The notes: generated by a model from the sequence alone, not told the origin. DNA of 64,000 nt from Acinetobacter bouvetii DSM 14964 = CIP 107468 (GCF_000368865.1 NZ_KB849726.1:391634-455633); one strand, 5' to 3'. Numbered from the stretch's first letter, positions 9,468 to 21,678 are shown. A program made the numbers and translations.

Positions 9468-9618
9468 GGCGATTTCAAACTTGGAAATAAAATAGATAAT
9501 AATGCAAAAAGTGTGAAAATGGTAACGCGTTTTAAAGACAAATGGCGTGTGTGATCTAAATAATTTGAAAAAATTGTGTTATTTTAAGGGCACTAAAATA
9601 ATTAAATAAATCGTGGCA

Positions 9619-10875
9619 ATGGAATACAAGTACAATCTTGCAAAATTGCAATATGATAAAGAAAAATTAGAAGAATTGATTGCACGCCAAAGCCGCCGTG
9701 TCGGACAGGTTTTTCCTAAAAAACTGGAAACTCAATTTTGGATTACAAATTTAGACCGCGCCCGCGACAATATTAATCAATACGTCTGGATCGGGGTATT
9801 AACCTATTTTATTTTGACTTTGCTGATGATTCCTGGGGATTACTGGATCATTGAAAAAGCGTATTTCAGCCATGATTTTGTTCGCTGTTTGGCGGGATTG
9901 GTGAATGGCGCTTTGTGTCTGGGGCTGCTCTATGTATTTGCCCATTATAAAAAATTGAATCATTATTTCCCGCATGCCTCCATGGTTTTAGTCTTTTGGG
10001 CCGTGATTTCTATGTCGTGGCTGACCATGACCGTTTATACGCCGGCTTTAAAGCATCAAGCCATGATGATCATCTGCATGATTTACATCTTGGGCTATAT
10101 TTTGACGGGCGTGAAGCCTGCGCATATGCTGATGACAGGCCTGATGGCGGCAATGGTTACGATGATGATGCTGTTTTCCCTGTATGTGAAGTTTGATGCC
10201 ATGGTGATGGGGCGGGTGCTGATCGGCAGCTGCGTGCTGGGCTTTGTCATCAGCAAAATGCTTTGCGCGCGGGAACGGATGATTTTCCTCAGCATGCTGC
10301 GGGCGGATATCAGTGAGAAAATTCACCGCATACACACCACCGAGCTGCTGCACTTAAGCCAGCATGATGAACTGACTAAAATCTCCAACCGCCGGACCTT
10401 TGATGAAATGCTGGATACCTGTTATGAACAGGCCAAGCGGGATGAAAGCGCCTTATCTATTCTATTTATCGATGTTGACCACTTTAAAAACTACAATGAT
10501 TTTTATGGGCATCAAAAGGGCGATGATGTGATTTCATCCATCGCCAAGACCGTTAAAAATGCGATCCGGCATATGGATTTTGTTGCGCGTTATGGCGGTG
10601 AGGAATTTGTGGTGCTCTTGCCTGAAACTGACGCGCATGGCGCTTATGCCGTTGCGTCTAATATTTATAAAGCCATTGACCGTTTGGAAATTCCGCATGC
10701 AAAATCCACCGTGTCCAGCCATGTTACGATCAGCCTAGGCATTACGGTGTTCCGCGGAGAAGAGCTGTCGAAAGAGGATTTGCTGTCTATCGCCGATCAA
10801 GCGCTGTACCGCGCTAAGCAGCTTGGCCGTAACCAAATCTATTATCAATCTATCCGCTCTGCGCAAGTGGCTTAA
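9619..10875 (+). CDS. membrane diguanylate cyclase (GGDEF domain)
   Basis: The protein is about 418 aa. Residues 1-55 are charged and cytoplasmic; about residues 55-220 contain six or so hydrophobic helices. A short linker leads into a GGDEF domain (about 250-418). The active-site motif is GGEEF near residue 326, in the context ARYGGEEFVVLLPE. An RxxD inhibitory site (RHMD) lies exactly five residues before it. Intact GGEEF and I-site predict active synthesis of cyclic di-GMP from two GTP with product inhibition. The membrane part is not a named sensor I recognise. A GTG at 9613 could also start the frame; neither has a strong ribosome site. It is monocistronic, and a bidirectional terminator separates it from argG. 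Confidence 0.92.
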   Translation: MEYKYNLAKLQYDKEKLEELIARQSRRVGQVFPKKLETQFWITNLDRARDNINQYVWIGVLTYFILTLLMIPGDYWIIEKAYFSHDFVRCLAGLVNGALCLGLLYVFAHYKKLNHYFPHASMVLVFWAVISMSWLTMTVYTPALKHQAMMIICMIYILGYILTGVKPAHMLMTGLMAAMVTMMMLFSLYVKFDAMVMGRVLIGSCVLGFVISKMLCARERMIFLSMLRADISEKIHRIHTTELLHLSQHDELTKISNRRTFDEMLDTCYEQAKRDESALSILFIDVDHFKNYNDFYGHQKGDDVISSIAKTVKNAIRHMDFVARYGGEEFVVLLPETDAHGAYAVASNIYKAIDRLEIPHAKSTVSSHVTISLGITVFRGEELSKEDLLSIADQALYRAKQLGRNQIYYQSIRSAQVA

Positions 10876-10987
10876 TTAGGCTTTCAGCTTTTCATTCTCA
10901 GCATTGATGCTGCCGATAATGTTTGCAGCGGTTTAGGCAGAGGTTCAAATCGGGCGGATAGCAGCAGATATTGCTGAAATTCTGCTG

Positions 10988-11026
10988 CCAATAAAAAAAC
11001 CGCTCATGTGAGCGGTTTTTTATTGG
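10988..11026. terminator. bidirectional terminator between convergent genes
   Basis: ACCGCTCA and TGAGCGGT form the core stem, flanked by A-run and T-run sequences and extended by CCAATA/TATTGG. It lies between the stops of the plus-strand cyclase gene and the minus-strand argG, so it can serve both. Confidence 0.92.
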
Positions 11027-11037
11027 CAAACAAATAA

Positions 11038-13079
<2,042 letters not shown>

Positions 13080-13931
13080 TCACAGCTGATCATTCAATCC
13101 CACAAACTGCTTCTCAATGGGCGTAAATACATGATCATTCCGTGCGATCAAATATAAACCGATATTGCGGTATTGTTCAGGCACTTCCATATAATATTGA
13201 ATGTTAAATTTCTCGATCAGTGATTTGGCAATCATAGAAATGCCCATGCCAAGCTGAGTAAATTGAATCAGCGCTTCATGGTCAAAAATATGTGTCGTTT
13301 CGCCTTTTTTAATCTGATAATCAACACAAATTTGATCCAAGGTTGTGGAATAGCAGCATTGTTCCGAAGCTAAAAGAACATTTTGCTGATGAATGCAGTC
13401 GGCAACGTTGTCATGGTTAATGACATTTTTCCCAATCAGCACCAGATGGTCATCCGCTTTATGAATGTACTGCAGATTTTTCTGCTTTGGATGCCCCAGT
13501 ACATACGCAATATCCAAATTTCCCTGCACTATTTCATCTTCAATAAAGCCTGTCGCTCCTGTTTTCATGGTGATTGAGAGATCAGGATAAGTTTCATAAA
13601 GCTGGCTAAAAGAGGGGTAAAAACGCATGCCGCCTAAGCTGGTATTGGTGCCAAAGCGTAAGTATTTTTCTTGCTGATAAATTTTATTTTCAGTCTCTTC
13701 CCAAGTGAACATCATTTTTTTGTATTGCTGATAAAGATTGATGCCTGACTCAGTCAGTTCTACACCTTTAGGCTTGCGAATAAAAAGCTGACGGTCATAG
13801 TGATTTTCAATTTTTTTGATTTTAGCCGTCATATTGGATTGCAAATAATTAAGCTTGTGCGCGGCAGCAGTAATGCTTTTAAGCTCTGCTACAGTAACAA
13901 ATGATTTGATATCACTCATATCGATATTCAT
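13080..13931 (-). CDS. LysR-family transcriptional regulator
   Basis: The 283-aa protein has an N-terminal winged helix-turn-helix (about residues 1-65) with the family pattern SDIKSFVTVAELKSITAAAHKL, then SNMTAKIKKIENHYDRQLFIRK. An effector-binding domain follows (about 90-280). It is divergent from the EamA exporter gene at 14082, separated by 150 bp, which is the usual arrangement for a LysR regulator controlling its neighbour. The effector is unknown. The C-terminal domain has several Cys and Tyr residues but no diagnostic motif. Confidence 0.9.
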   Translation of the reverse strand: MNIDMSDIKSFVTVAELKSITAAAHKLNYLQSNMTAKIKKIENHYDRQLFIRKPKGVELTESGINLYQQYKKMMFTWEETENKIYQQEKYLRFGTNTSLGGMRFYPSFSQLYETYPDLSITMKTGATGFIEDEIVQGNLDIAYVLGHPKQKNLQYIHKADDHLVLIGKNVINHDNVADCIHQQNVLLASEQCCYSTTLDQICVDYQIKKGETTHIFDHEALIQFTQLGMGISMIAKSLIEKFNIQYYMEVPEQYRNIGLYLIARNDHVFTPIEKQFVGLNDQL

Positions 13932-14081
13932 TTTGCATCCTCAAGTATCGGTCCAGGCAGGGATCACCAATGACTCACCCAAGACATCAAAAAAAATGAT
14001 GTATAGATTAAAACATAACATTATTCATGATGTCATTTATTATTTACACTGCTGGAACTTTCCATCTGTTGAGTGCAGCAA

Positions 14082-14999
14082 ATGAATATTAAAGTTGTGA
14101 GTGCCATTGCCTTGCTCTGTCTGGTCTGGGGATCTTTATGGGGATTGGTCAAGCACAGCCTGCAAATTTTTCCGCCGTTTCTGTTTATTTCAATGCGTTT
14201 GATTTTGGCTGCATTGACGCTGATTGCTGTACAGCTGCTGCTGAAAAAGTCTGTGCTGCCTGCACAAGGGGAATGGAAACAGCTGATTGTTTCTAGTTTG
14301 ATGATCTGCATCGGTTTCTATGCGACACAGATATTTGCCATGCAATTTGTAGATTCCGGTTTATCCGCAGTTCTGGTATTTACCATGCCGATTTTTATTG
14401 GCGTCTTGGCGCACTATATTTTGAAAGAGCGCTTAAATACGCAAAAAATCATTGGACTGCTGTGCGGGACATTGGGCTTAGCTGCCATTCTATGGCCGCA
14501 GCTGCACCACATGCATTTGAATTTAGCCTTAATTGGCCAAGGCTTTTTGATTCTGTCAGGATTTTTTTGGGCCATGACGACGGTTTACGTCAAAAAGAAT
14601 TTTGCAGCCTATGACAAAATGAAGTTGACGATTTGGCAAATGCTGATTGGCGGTTTCATTATTTTAATGGGCGCTTTGGCATTTGAACCCGTCGATTTTA
14701 AGGTGTGGCTCAATCCGCTGAATGACTCGATTCTGTTTTATATTGCGGTGATTGGGACCGGTTTTGCTTTTGCGCTCTGGAATTGGATTGTGAGCCAGGT
14801 CGATACTTTTGTCGCTTCAATTTCAGTGATGTGCATTCCAATACTGAGTTTGTTTTTTGGGCATGTGCTGTGGCATGAACCGATCACAATCAACATTCTC
14901 ATTGGAGCCGCTTTTATTTGTTCCGGCATTATTTTCAGTTCATTGAATTTTGCATCAAAACAGAATATTCGGCACGCTGTGATGGAAAATCGGCATTAA
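14082..14999 (+). CDS. EamA/DMT-family transporter
   Basis: The protein is about 305 aa with ten predicted transmembrane helices in two EamA repeats. Both repeats keep family features: LVWGSLWGLVKHSL near the N-terminus, and FWAMTTVYVKKNF opening the second half. DMT proteins of this size are inner-membrane metabolite or drug exporters. I prefer the ATG at 14082 (GAG about 8 nt upstream) over a GTG three codons earlier. It is divergent from the LysR gene, which probably regulates it. The exported compound is unknown. Confidence 0.88.
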   Translation: MNIKVVSAIALLCLVWGSLWGLVKHSLQIFPPFLFISMRLILAALTLIAVQLLLKKSVLPAQGEWKQLIVSSLMICIGFYATQIFAMQFVDSGLSAVLVFTMPIFIGVLAHYILKERLNTQKIIGLLCGTLGLAAILWPQLHHMHLNLALIGQGFLILSGFFWAMTTVYVKKNFAAYDKMKLTIWQMLIGGFIILMGALAFEPVDFKVWLNPLNDSILFYIAVIGTGFAFALWNWIVSQVDTFVASISVMCIPILSLFFGHVLWHEPITINILIGAAFICSGIIFSSLNFASKQNIRHAVMENRH

Positions 15000-15201
15000 A
15001 TAGCAATGCGTTCATATTAAAGCGATAAGTTGCTGATATATTTGTATTGGCAACTTCCGCAGATTCAAAAAATGAATAAAATTTTTGAAGTATTGTTCTG
15101 GAAAAAAACATTTTTGATTATTTCGATTCATTGGGATGGAAAATAATCGAATGCTGAAAAAATGTTCAGTGAAAAACACATCTCATAGGGGGATACCTGT
15201 T

Positions 15202-15555
15202 ATGGCAATGAATAATTTACCGCCCTTATATCCGCATCCAAAAAGCAAGAACGAAACCTTAAGCTTGGTGCATGGCATCTATGCAGGGCTGCTTTTTTGC
15301 GCATTGGCTATAGTCTGGTATTTGGAATATCAGCAAAGCACGATGCCTATGATTGAATTGGCGGTATTAACTGTGCTGATGCTGCTGATGTTTGGCTTTA
15401 ATGTTTTGGCCTGCATTCAAGTTAAAAAGGGGAATAATGAAGGGCTGATTTTGTCACGGGTGATGGCTGTTCTTATGCTGCTGAGCTTTCCCGTTGGAAC
15501 AGTGCTGGGACTGTTTTCACTGTGGAAAGCAACAGCAAAGCAATGGGAAAAGTAA
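15202..15555 (+). CDS. small membrane protein of unknown function
   Basis: The start at 15202 is fixed by AGGGGGA 8 nt upstream and gives 117 aa; an upstream in-frame ATG at 15136 adds 22 unlikely residues. Three hydrophobic helices are visible: LSLVHGIYAGLLFCALAIVW, a leucine-rich stretch near residues 50-72, and a last helix ending VGTVLGLFSLWKA. That final motif occurs in several uncharacterised bacterial membrane proteins. It stands alone before the lactate operon, and nothing in context gives a role. Confidence 0.75.
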   Translation: MAMNNLPPLYPHPKSKNETLSLVHGIYAGLLFCALAIVWYLEYQQSTMPMIELAVLTVLMLLMFGFNVLACIQVKKGNNEGLILSRVMAVLMLLSFPVGTVLGLFSLWKATAKQWEK

Positions 15556-15883
15556 CAGTAAAAAACCTGCTTTTTATCTGAATGGATGTGCTCATTCAGT
15601 CAGAGGCTAAAGCGTTTAAAAATAAGCTATCAATAGAATATTCATATTTTCAATATGCGGGGGAGCTAGATGGCTTCAAGCCTGATGTATAAATGGCGAT
15701 CTATTGAGGCGGCGGGTTTACAAGAACAGCCTCCCAAATCTTTGTTTTAGACTAAAGTATAATGTGAGCAGGGCCGAAATTTTCTGGTTCAATGAAAAAT
15801 ATTAAAAATTAAAGATTTAAATAATTTGATCTGAGTACCCTCCGCCTTAAAACCAAAGATAGAATTCCGTTTTTAAGAACAAT
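15556..15883. other. gap before the lactate operon control region
   Basis: About 330 bp of AT-rich sequence between a small membrane-protein gene and the lldP control region. I see no coding frame, RNA gene or strong hairpin here. Confidence 0.4.
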
Positions 15884-15898
15884 ATTGGTATGACCAAT
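15884..15898. promoter_or_regulatory. LldR operator O1
   Basis: ATTGGTATGACCAAT has perfect 6-bp half-sites around a 3-bp centre, matching the ATTGGTnnnACCAAT pattern of E. coli LldR operators. It lies about 64 bp before the predicted transcription start of lldP. Confidence 0.85.
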
Positions 15899-15919
15899 TT
15901 TAAATCATTAAATTAATAA

Positions 15920-15948
15920 TTGATCTTTAATTCAACAAAAAGTACGAT
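15920..15948 (+). promoter_or_regulatory. predicted lldP promoter
   Basis: TTGATC and TACGAT are separated by 17 bp, placed between the two LldR operators. Each box matches four of six consensus bases. The predicted start near 15955 leaves a leader of about 110 nt. Confidence 0.5.
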
Positions 15949-15987
15949 ATTCTTGCTTGTGGTGATATATTTTTTATTTAATTGAAT

Positions 15988-16002
15988 ATTGGTCTTACCA
16001 AT
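15988..16002. promoter_or_regulatory. LldR operator O2
   Basis: ATTGGTCTTACCAAT has perfect 6-bp half-sites. It lies 104 bp from O1 centre to centre (close to ten helical turns), downstream of the predicted promoter. Such spacing would allow a repression loop as described for E. coli lldPRD. Confidence 0.85.
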
Positions 16003-16068
16003 TATTGAGAAATAAGTGTTTGATCAGATCTCTTTTAATTTTCCTGAAAGCATTTCAAGGAGATGACA

Positions 16069-17733
16069 ATGCTTCAACAGTGGCAACAGATTTATGATCC
16101 GATGGGGAATATCTGGGTTTCCAGTGCCATCGCGCTCATTCCAATTATCTTTTTCTTTTTAGCGCTTGCTGTGTTCCGCATGAAGGGAAGCGTTGCCGGC
16201 ACGATAACTGTCGTGCTTGCATTATTGGTGGCTTTATTTGGCTATCAAATGCCTGCGCCGATGGCATTCGCTTCAATGATTTACGGATTCTTTTATGGTC
16301 TCTGGCCGATTGCCTGGATCATTATCGGTGCAGTATTTCTGTATAAAGTGTCTGTGAAAACAGGGCAGTTCGATATTATTCGTTCTTCAATCCTGTCCAT
16401 CACTGAAGATCAGCGTCTGCAAATGCTATTCGTTGGTTTTGCATTTGGTACTTTCCTTGAAGGCGCGGCGGGCTTTGGCGCGCCTGTGGCGATTACAGCT
16501 GCGCTTTTAGTCGGTTTAGGCTTTAAACCGCTTTATGCTGCGGGTCTATGTTTGATTGTGAATACTGCGCCTGTTGCCTTTGGCGCGATGGGTATTCCTA
16601 TTATCGTGGCGGGTCAGGTTTCAGGTGTTGAAACCATGGAAATCAGTCAGATGGTCGGCCGCCAATTGCCGTTTATGGTCATCATCGTGCTGTTCTGGAT
16701 CATGGCGATCATGGACGGCTGGCGCGGCGTGAAAGAGACTTGGCCTGCGGTGATTGTGGGCGGCGGTTCTTTCGCATTGGCGCAATACTTAACGTCTAAC
16801 TTTGTCGGTCCCGAACTTCCGGATATTACTGCGGCAATTGCATCCTTGATTTCATTGACCATTCTTTTGAAATTCTGGCAGCCAAAACATATCTTCCGTT
16901 TTGCTGACGAAGATGCATCGATTGATGAAAATCTTGCAGCGCAAAAAGCGAAAAAATACAGCATTGGTCAAATTGCCAAAGCATGGTCGCCATTTGCCAT
17001 CTTAACGGCAATGGTGACGATCTGGAGCGTAAAACCGTTTAAGGATTTATTCACCAAAGATGGCGCTTTGCATGACATGGTGATTTCGATCAAAGTGCCA
17101 TTCTTGCATCAAATGATTCAAAAAATGCCGCCTGTGGTGCCTGAGATCAAGGACTACGATGCGATCTATAAGTTTGACTGGTTCTCGGCAACGGGTACTG
17201 CGATTATGTTCGCGGCCATCATTACCATCATTTATTTAAAAATGAAGCCGAAAGACGCGATGGTGACTTTTGGTGAAACGGTCAATGAATTGAAAATTCC
17301 AATTTATTCAATTGGCATGGTGTTGGCTTTTGCATTTATCGCGAACTATTCAGGGATGTCTGCAACGCTTGCATTGGCGCTTGCGCATACCGGTCAGGCA
17401 TTTACATTCTTCTCTCCATTCTTGGGATGGCTAGGGGTGTTCTTGACGGGTTCAGATACTTCTGCAAATGCGTTGTTTGGTGCATTGCAGGCAACCACGG
17501 CACAGCAAATTGGCGTACCTGAAGTGTTGCTTGTAGCTGCCAATACCAGTGGCGGTGTCACAGGAAAAATGATTTCTCCTCAGTCAATTGCAATTGCCTG
17601 CGCAGCAGTAGGTTTAGTGGGTAAAGAGTCTGATTTATTCCGTTTTACGGTAAAACACAGTATTTCATTTACCGTGATGATTGGTATCATCATCACATTA
17701 CAAGCCTATGTGTTCCCATGGATGATTCCTTGA
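16069..17733 (+). CDS. lldP: L-lactate permease
   Basis: LldP is an inner-membrane proton symporter for lactate (and glycolate in E. coli). The protein is 554 aa when started at 16069, where AAGGAG lies 6 nt upstream. About 12-14 hydrophobic helices are present. Stretches almost identical to E. coli LldP are seen, including [49 protein letters not shown] near residues 60-190, and the late [12 protein letters not shown] and [15 protein letters not shown] motifs. It is the first gene of the lldP-lldR-lldD-dld block and follows two LldR operators. Confidence 0.98.
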   Translation: MLQQWQQIYDPMGNIWVSSAIALIPIIFFFLALAVFRMKGSVAGTITVVLALLVALFGYQMPAPMAFASMIYGFFYGLWPIAWIIIGAVFLYKVSVKTGQFDIIRSSILSITEDQRLQMLFVGFAFGTFLEGAAGFGAPVAITAALLVGLGFKPLYAAGLCLIVNTAPVAFGAMGIPIIVAGQVSGVETMEISQMVGRQLPFMVIIVLFWIMAIMDGWRGVKETWPAVIVGGGSFALAQYLTSNFVGPELPDITAAIASLISLTILLKFWQPKHIFRFADEDASIDENLAAQKAKKYSIGQIAKAWSPFAILTAMVTIWSVKPFKDLFTKDGALHDMVISIKVPFLHQMIQKMPPVVPEIKDYDAIYKFDWFSATGTAIMFAAIITIIYLKMKPKDAMVTFGETVNELKIPIYSIGMVLAFAFIANYSGMSATLALALAHTGQAFTFFSPFLGWLGVFLTGSDTSANALFGALQATTAQQIGVPEVLLVAANTSGGVTGKMISPQSIAIACAAVGLVGKESDLFRFTVKHSISFTVMIGIIITLQAYVFPWMIP

Positions 17734-17794
17734 TTTTTCAAATCATGAATCCTCATGCGGTTGCACAGACCTGATGCAAAACTGAGGAAAGCAG

Positions 17795-18538
17795 ATGAAA
17801 GTCTCCGACAAAGTGGTACAAAACCTGCGCATGCTGATTGAAAAAAACAGTATGCAAGTCGGAGACCGTCTGCCTGCCGAACGTAAGCTGTGTGAGCAGC
17901 TCGGTGTATCCCGTTCCTCTTTGAGAGAGGCCATTTCGCAACTGACCAGTACGGGCATGCTGGTCAGCAAAGTTGGGGCGGGGACTTATTTGCAGCAATT
18001 GCCTGCAAACTGGTCGCAAAATCAAATTGTCGAACCTTTAAGTAATCTGATCGATGAAGATCCTGCCTATCGTTTTGATGTGCAGGAAGCGCGGATGATT
18101 CTGGAAGGTGGAACAGCGTGGTATGCGGCACAGCGGGCAACGCCTCAAGACCTTGAAAAAATCCGCTATTGTTATGATCAGATTAGCCATTTTCAAGTTT
18201 TGGGCGATGATGATCAAGCCTCGATGGCTGATGCAGAGTTTCATCTGGCCATCGCAGAAGCGTCTCATAATCTGGTGTTGATTCAGATGATGCGCAGCTT
18301 GTTTGATTTGCTGCAATTTAATGTCGTTTTAGGGCGTCGTAAAGTCTATACCGAAGCCCGCCGTTATGATCAGTTGCGTGATCAGCACCTACAGGTGATG
18401 GATGCAATTGAACGTCGTGATCCCGAGGCTGCACGCGCTGCAGTCTGTGGACATATCGAATTTGTAGTACAGCAGGTACGGATGATTGATGAGGAAGAAG
18501 CCCGTCGTCAGCGTGCAAGCCGATTGAACAGGATATAA
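17795..18538 (+). CDS. lldR: lactate-responsive GntR-family regulator
   Basis: The 247-aa protein has an N-terminal winged helix (about residues 5-70) with the GntR signature VGDRLPAERKLCEQLGVSRSSLREAI. A C-terminal FCD ligand domain (about 90-230) contains the metal/lactate-binding histidines in DAEFHLAIAEASHN and VCGHIEF. GAGGAAA precedes the ATG. By family knowledge it represses the operon through the O1/O2 sites and is relieved by lactate. It sits between permease and dehydrogenase exactly as in E. coli lldPRD; the next gene starts 3 bp after its stop. Confidence 0.96.
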   Translation: MKVSDKVVQNLRMLIEKNSMQVGDRLPAERKLCEQLGVSRSSLREAISQLTSTGMLVSKVGAGTYLQQLPANWSQNQIVEPLSNLIDEDPAYRFDVQEARMILEGGTAWYAAQRATPQDLEKIRYCYDQISHFQVLGDDDQASMADAEFHLAIAEASHNLVLIQMMRSLFDLLQFNVVLGRRKVYTEARRYDQLRDQHLQVMDAIERRDPEAARAAVCGHIEFVVQQVRMIDEEEARRQRASRLNRI

Positions 18539-18541
18539 AAC

Positions 18542-19696
18542 ATGATTATTTCTTCTGCAAATGACTACCGTGAAGCCGCGCGACGTCGTTTACCGCCATT
18601 TTTATTCCATTACATCGATGGTGGAGCGTATTCGGAATACACCTTAAAACGCAATGTAGAAGATTTATCAAAAATTGCGTTAAGACAGCGTGTTTTAAAT
18701 GATATGTCTCAGCTCAGTTTAGAAACCAAACTGTTTGATGAAACCTTGTCGATGCCTGTGGCATTGTCACCTGTGGGTTTAACAGGCATGTATGCGCGCC
18801 GCGGTGAAGTGCAAGCCGCCGTTGCAGCAGATAAGAAGGGCATTCCTTTTACGTTATCGACTGTTTCGGTCTGTCCAATTGAAGAAGTTGCGCCTGCAAT
18901 CAACCGTCCGATGTGGTTCCAGCTGTATGTGTTGCGTGACCGCGGCTTTATGAAAAATGCTTTGGAACGCGCCAAAGCTGCAGGCTGTTCAACCTTAGTC
19001 TTCACCGTGGATATGCCTGTACCGGGCGCGCGTTACCGTGATGCTCACTCAGGCATGAGTGGTCCAAATGCGGCCATGCGCCGTTATATGCAGTCGTGCT
19101 TCCATCCGCATTGGGCATGGAATGTCGGCATGATGGGGCGTCCGCATGACTTGGGTAATATTTCTAAATACTTGGGCAAGCCAACGGGTCTTGAAGACTA
19201 TATCGGCTGGCTGGGCAATAACTTTGACCCATCGATTTCATGGAAAGACCTTGAGTGGATCCGTGAGTTCTGGGATGGCCCAATGGTGATTAAAGGGATT
19301 CTTGATCCTGAAGATGCCAAAGATGCAGTACGTTTCGGTGCAGATGGCATTGTGGTTTCGAACCATGGCGGCCGTCAGCTGGATGGCGTATTGTCTTCTG
19401 CACGCGCTTTGCCGCCAATTGCAGATGCTGTGAAAGGCGATATTAAAATTCTTGCGGACTCTGGTATTCGCAATGGTTTGGATGTCGTGCGCATGCTGGC
19501 ATTGGGTGCGGATACCTGTATGCTCGGTCGCGCATTTGTCTATGCTTTGGGTGCTGCAGGCGGTGAAGGCGTTTCGAATCTGCTGGATTTGATTGATAAA
19601 GAAATGCGTGTGGCGATGACATTGACGGGTGCGAAAACCATTGCGGATATTACGTCTGATTGTTTGGTGAAGTTAGAGAAAGAGTTGGCTGAATAA
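18542..19696 (+). CDS. lldD: L-lactate dehydrogenase (FMN, quinone-dependent)
   Basis: The 384-aa flavoenzyme oxidises L-lactate to pyruvate and feeds electrons to the membrane quinone pool. It is a TIM-barrel alpha-hydroxyacid dehydrogenase: [11 protein letters not shown] near residue 20, [11 protein letters not shown], and the catalytic [11 protein letters not shown] with His275 and the substrate arginine. [13 protein letters not shown] binds the FMN phosphate. It starts 3 bp after lldR and is surely part of the same transcript. Confidence 0.97.
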   Translation: MIISSANDYREAARRRLPPFLFHYIDGGAYSEYTLKRNVEDLSKIALRQRVLNDMSQLSLETKLFDETLSMPVALSPVGLTGMYARRGEVQAAVAADKKGIPFTLSTVSVCPIEEVAPAINRPMWFQLYVLRDRGFMKNALERAKAAGCSTLVFTVDMPVPGARYRDAHSGMSGPNAAMRRYMQSCFHPHWAWNVGMMGRPHDLGNISKYLGKPTGLEDYIGWLGNNFDPSISWKDLEWIREFWDGPMVIKGILDPEDAKDAVRFGADGIVVSNHGGRQLDGVLSSARALPPIADAVKGDIKILADSGIRNGLDVVRMLALGADTCMLGRAFVYALGAAGGEGVSNLLDLIDKEMRVAMTLTGAKTIADITSDCLVKLEKELAE

Positions 19697-19765
19697 TTAC
19701 TTTTGATAGTGAATCCCTCCCTTTTGTAAAAGTGGGAAATGTTATTTGATTTAAATAGTAATACT

Positions 19766-19895
19766 CCTTCTCCCTTTGGGAGAAGGCTGGGATGAGGGGA
19801 GGAGTTTATTCCTTCATTTAATTGAAAAGCACCTCTCCCTAACCCTCACTTGCGCTGAGTTTTAAAGCAGTGCTTTAAAACACGCTCAGGAGAGG
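19766..19895. repeat. REP-like cluster of inverted repeats between lldD and dld
   Basis: Three palindromes are packed into 130 bp. CCTTCTCCC/GGGAGAAGG is at 19766-19786, with a TTT loop. CCTCTCC (19832-19838) pairs with GGAGAGG (19889-19895). TTTTAAAGCA/TGCTTTAAAA is at 19860-19880, with one base between. The TCTCCCTAACCCTCA style resembles intergenic REP-type elements. The hairpins could stabilise the upstream mRNA or attenuate dld expression. Confidence 0.65.
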
Positions 19896-19940
19896 GAACT
19901 ATCCAATTCAGGTATTGAAAAAAATAGAAGACATACGACC

Positions 19941-21638
19941 ATGACCACCCAACAATCTCCACATCAAACCATTCAAAACCTCATCAACATCGTCGGCAAA
20001 CAGCACGTTTTGACGGATGACAATGACACACGCCTGTATCGTCAAGGTCGCCGTTACGGTTCAGGTCATGTCTTGGCCGTGGTTGTGCCGGGAACTTTGC
20101 TTGAACAATGGCAAGTGCTGAAAACCGCGGTGGATGCAGATTGCATCGTGATTATGCAGGCAGCCAATACGGGCCTAACAGGGGGTTCAACACCATTTGG
20201 CGATGATTATGACCGTCCTGTGATTTTGATGAGCACCCGTCGATTGGCTGGCATACAAGTGATTAATGAAGGCAAGCAAGTGATTTGCTTGCCGGGTGCG
20301 ACATTAGACAAGCTTGAAAAAGATTTGGCGCAATTCAATCGTGAACCGCATTCGGTGATTGGTTCATCCTGTATTGGCGCATCGGTTTTGGGCGGCGTGT
20401 GCAATAACTCAGGCGGGGCATTGGTGCGCCGCGGTCCTGCCTATACCGAGCTTGCACTGTATGCGCAAGTCAATTCATCAGGCGAATTGGAGCTGGTCAA
20501 TCATTTAGGGGTCAATCTGGGCAATACGCCTGAAGAAATCCTCACAGCGCTGGAAAATAAAAACTATCAAATTAATGACATTGTGAATAATTCAAGCTGC
20601 TGTGCCTCTGATCAGCGCTATTCACATGACGTAAAGCAAGTTGATGAAAATACGCCTGCACGTTTCAATGCTGATCCAAGCCGCTTATTTGAAGCGTCGG
20701 GATCTGCAGGCAAAGTCTGTGTCTTTGCAGTGCGTTTGGATACCTTTGAAAAGATTCCAAGTCAGGTGTTTTATGTGGGAACCAATTTACATGATGATTT
20801 GACGGAAATCCGCCGCTTTTTGCTGAAAGATTTGCCGCGCTTGCCGATTGCAGGCGAGTATATTCATCGTATCGCTTATGACATTGGTGCAGAATACGGC
20901 AAAGATACCTTTATGTTTATTGAGAAATTCGGTACGGCAAAAGTGCCTGCTGCATTTGCCATGAAAGATAAAGTCGATGGCTATTTGGAAAAACTTCATT
21001 TACGCGGTTTGTCGGATAAAGTCTTGCAGCTGGTGACTAAATTTTTGCCGAATCATTTGCCGAAACGCATGAATGAATTCCGTAATTTGTATGAGCATCA
21101 TTTGGTGATTCGTATTGAAAATCAGGATGTGGATCAGGTTGAACGTTATTTAAAAGATTATTTCAGCAATCGAAATTCAGGAAATTTTTTCAAATGCAGC
21201 GATGAGGAAGGGCGTAAAGCATTTCTGCACCGTTTTGCGGTGGCAGGCGCTGCAATCCGTTATCGTGATACACACCGTTCGGAAGTGGAAGACATTGTGG
21301 CACTGGATATTGCGCTGCGCCGTAATGACCGTGAATGGGTGGAAACTTTACCGAAAGCCATGGATGAGCAAATTATCCATAAATTGTATTACGGGCATTT
21401 CCTGTGCCATGTGTTCCATCAGGATTATATTGTCAAAAAAGGCGTAGACCCTTTGGCGATGGAACATGAAATGTGGCATTTACTCGATGACCGTGGCGCT
21501 GAATATCCTGCGGAGCATAATGTCGGGCATTTGTATGTGGCGAAACCTGCGCTGAAAAATCATTATCAAAAGCTGGATCCGACCAATAGCTTTAATGTCG
21601 GGATTGGACAAACCAGCAAGCTGAAACATTGGAAATAA
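19941..21638 (+). CDS. dld: D-lactate dehydrogenase (quinone-dependent, FAD)
   Basis: The 565-aa peripheral membrane flavoprotein oxidises D-lactate to pyruvate with transfer to quinones. An FAD-binding PCMH domain occupies about residues 30-210, with MQAANTGLTGGSTPFGDDYDR and the motif SVIGSSCIGASVLGGVCNNSGGALVRRG. A long C-terminal membrane-binding and lactate-binding part follows, ending in NVGIGQTSKLKHWK. Length and motifs match E. coli Dld (about 571 aa), not the smaller soluble type. It follows lldD after a 244-bp gap containing REP-like hairpins, so it may be read from the operon or its own promoter. A clear terminator follows. Confidence 0.97.
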   Translation: MTTQQSPHQTIQNLINIVGKQHVLTDDNDTRLYRQGRRYGSGHVLAVVVPGTLLEQWQVLKTAVDADCIVIMQAANTGLTGGSTPFGDDYDRPVILMSTRRLAGIQVINEGKQVICLPGATLDKLEKDLAQFNREPHSVIGSSCIGASVLGGVCNNSGGALVRRGPAYTELALYAQVNSSGELELVNHLGVNLGNTPEEILTALENKNYQINDIVNNSSCCASDQRYSHDVKQVDENTPARFNADPSRLFEASGSAGKVCVFAVRLDTFEKIPSQVFYVGTNLHDDLTEIRRFLLKDLPRLPIAGEYIHRIAYDIGAEYGKDTFMFIEKFGTAKVPAAFAMKDKVDGYLEKLHLRGLSDKVLQLVTKFLPNHLPKRMNEFRNLYEHHLVIRIENQDVDQVERYLKDYFSNRNSGNFFKCSDEEGRKAFLHRFAVAGAAIRYRDTHRSEVEDIVALDIALRRNDREWVETLPKAMDEQIIHKLYYGHFLCHVFHQDYIVKKGVDPLAMEHEMWHLLDDRGAEYPAEHNVGHLYVAKPALKNHYQKLDPTNSFNVGIGQTSKLKHWK

Positions 21639-21678
21639 CAGCCTGCAGCGTAGCTGCGCCTCTTGAAGCTTGTTTGAT

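Noticed and set aside
9613-9618. GTG start for the diguanylate cyclase
   Set aside because: Only two codons longer than the ATG start with no better ribosome site; the ATG was preferred, but the difference is not decisive.
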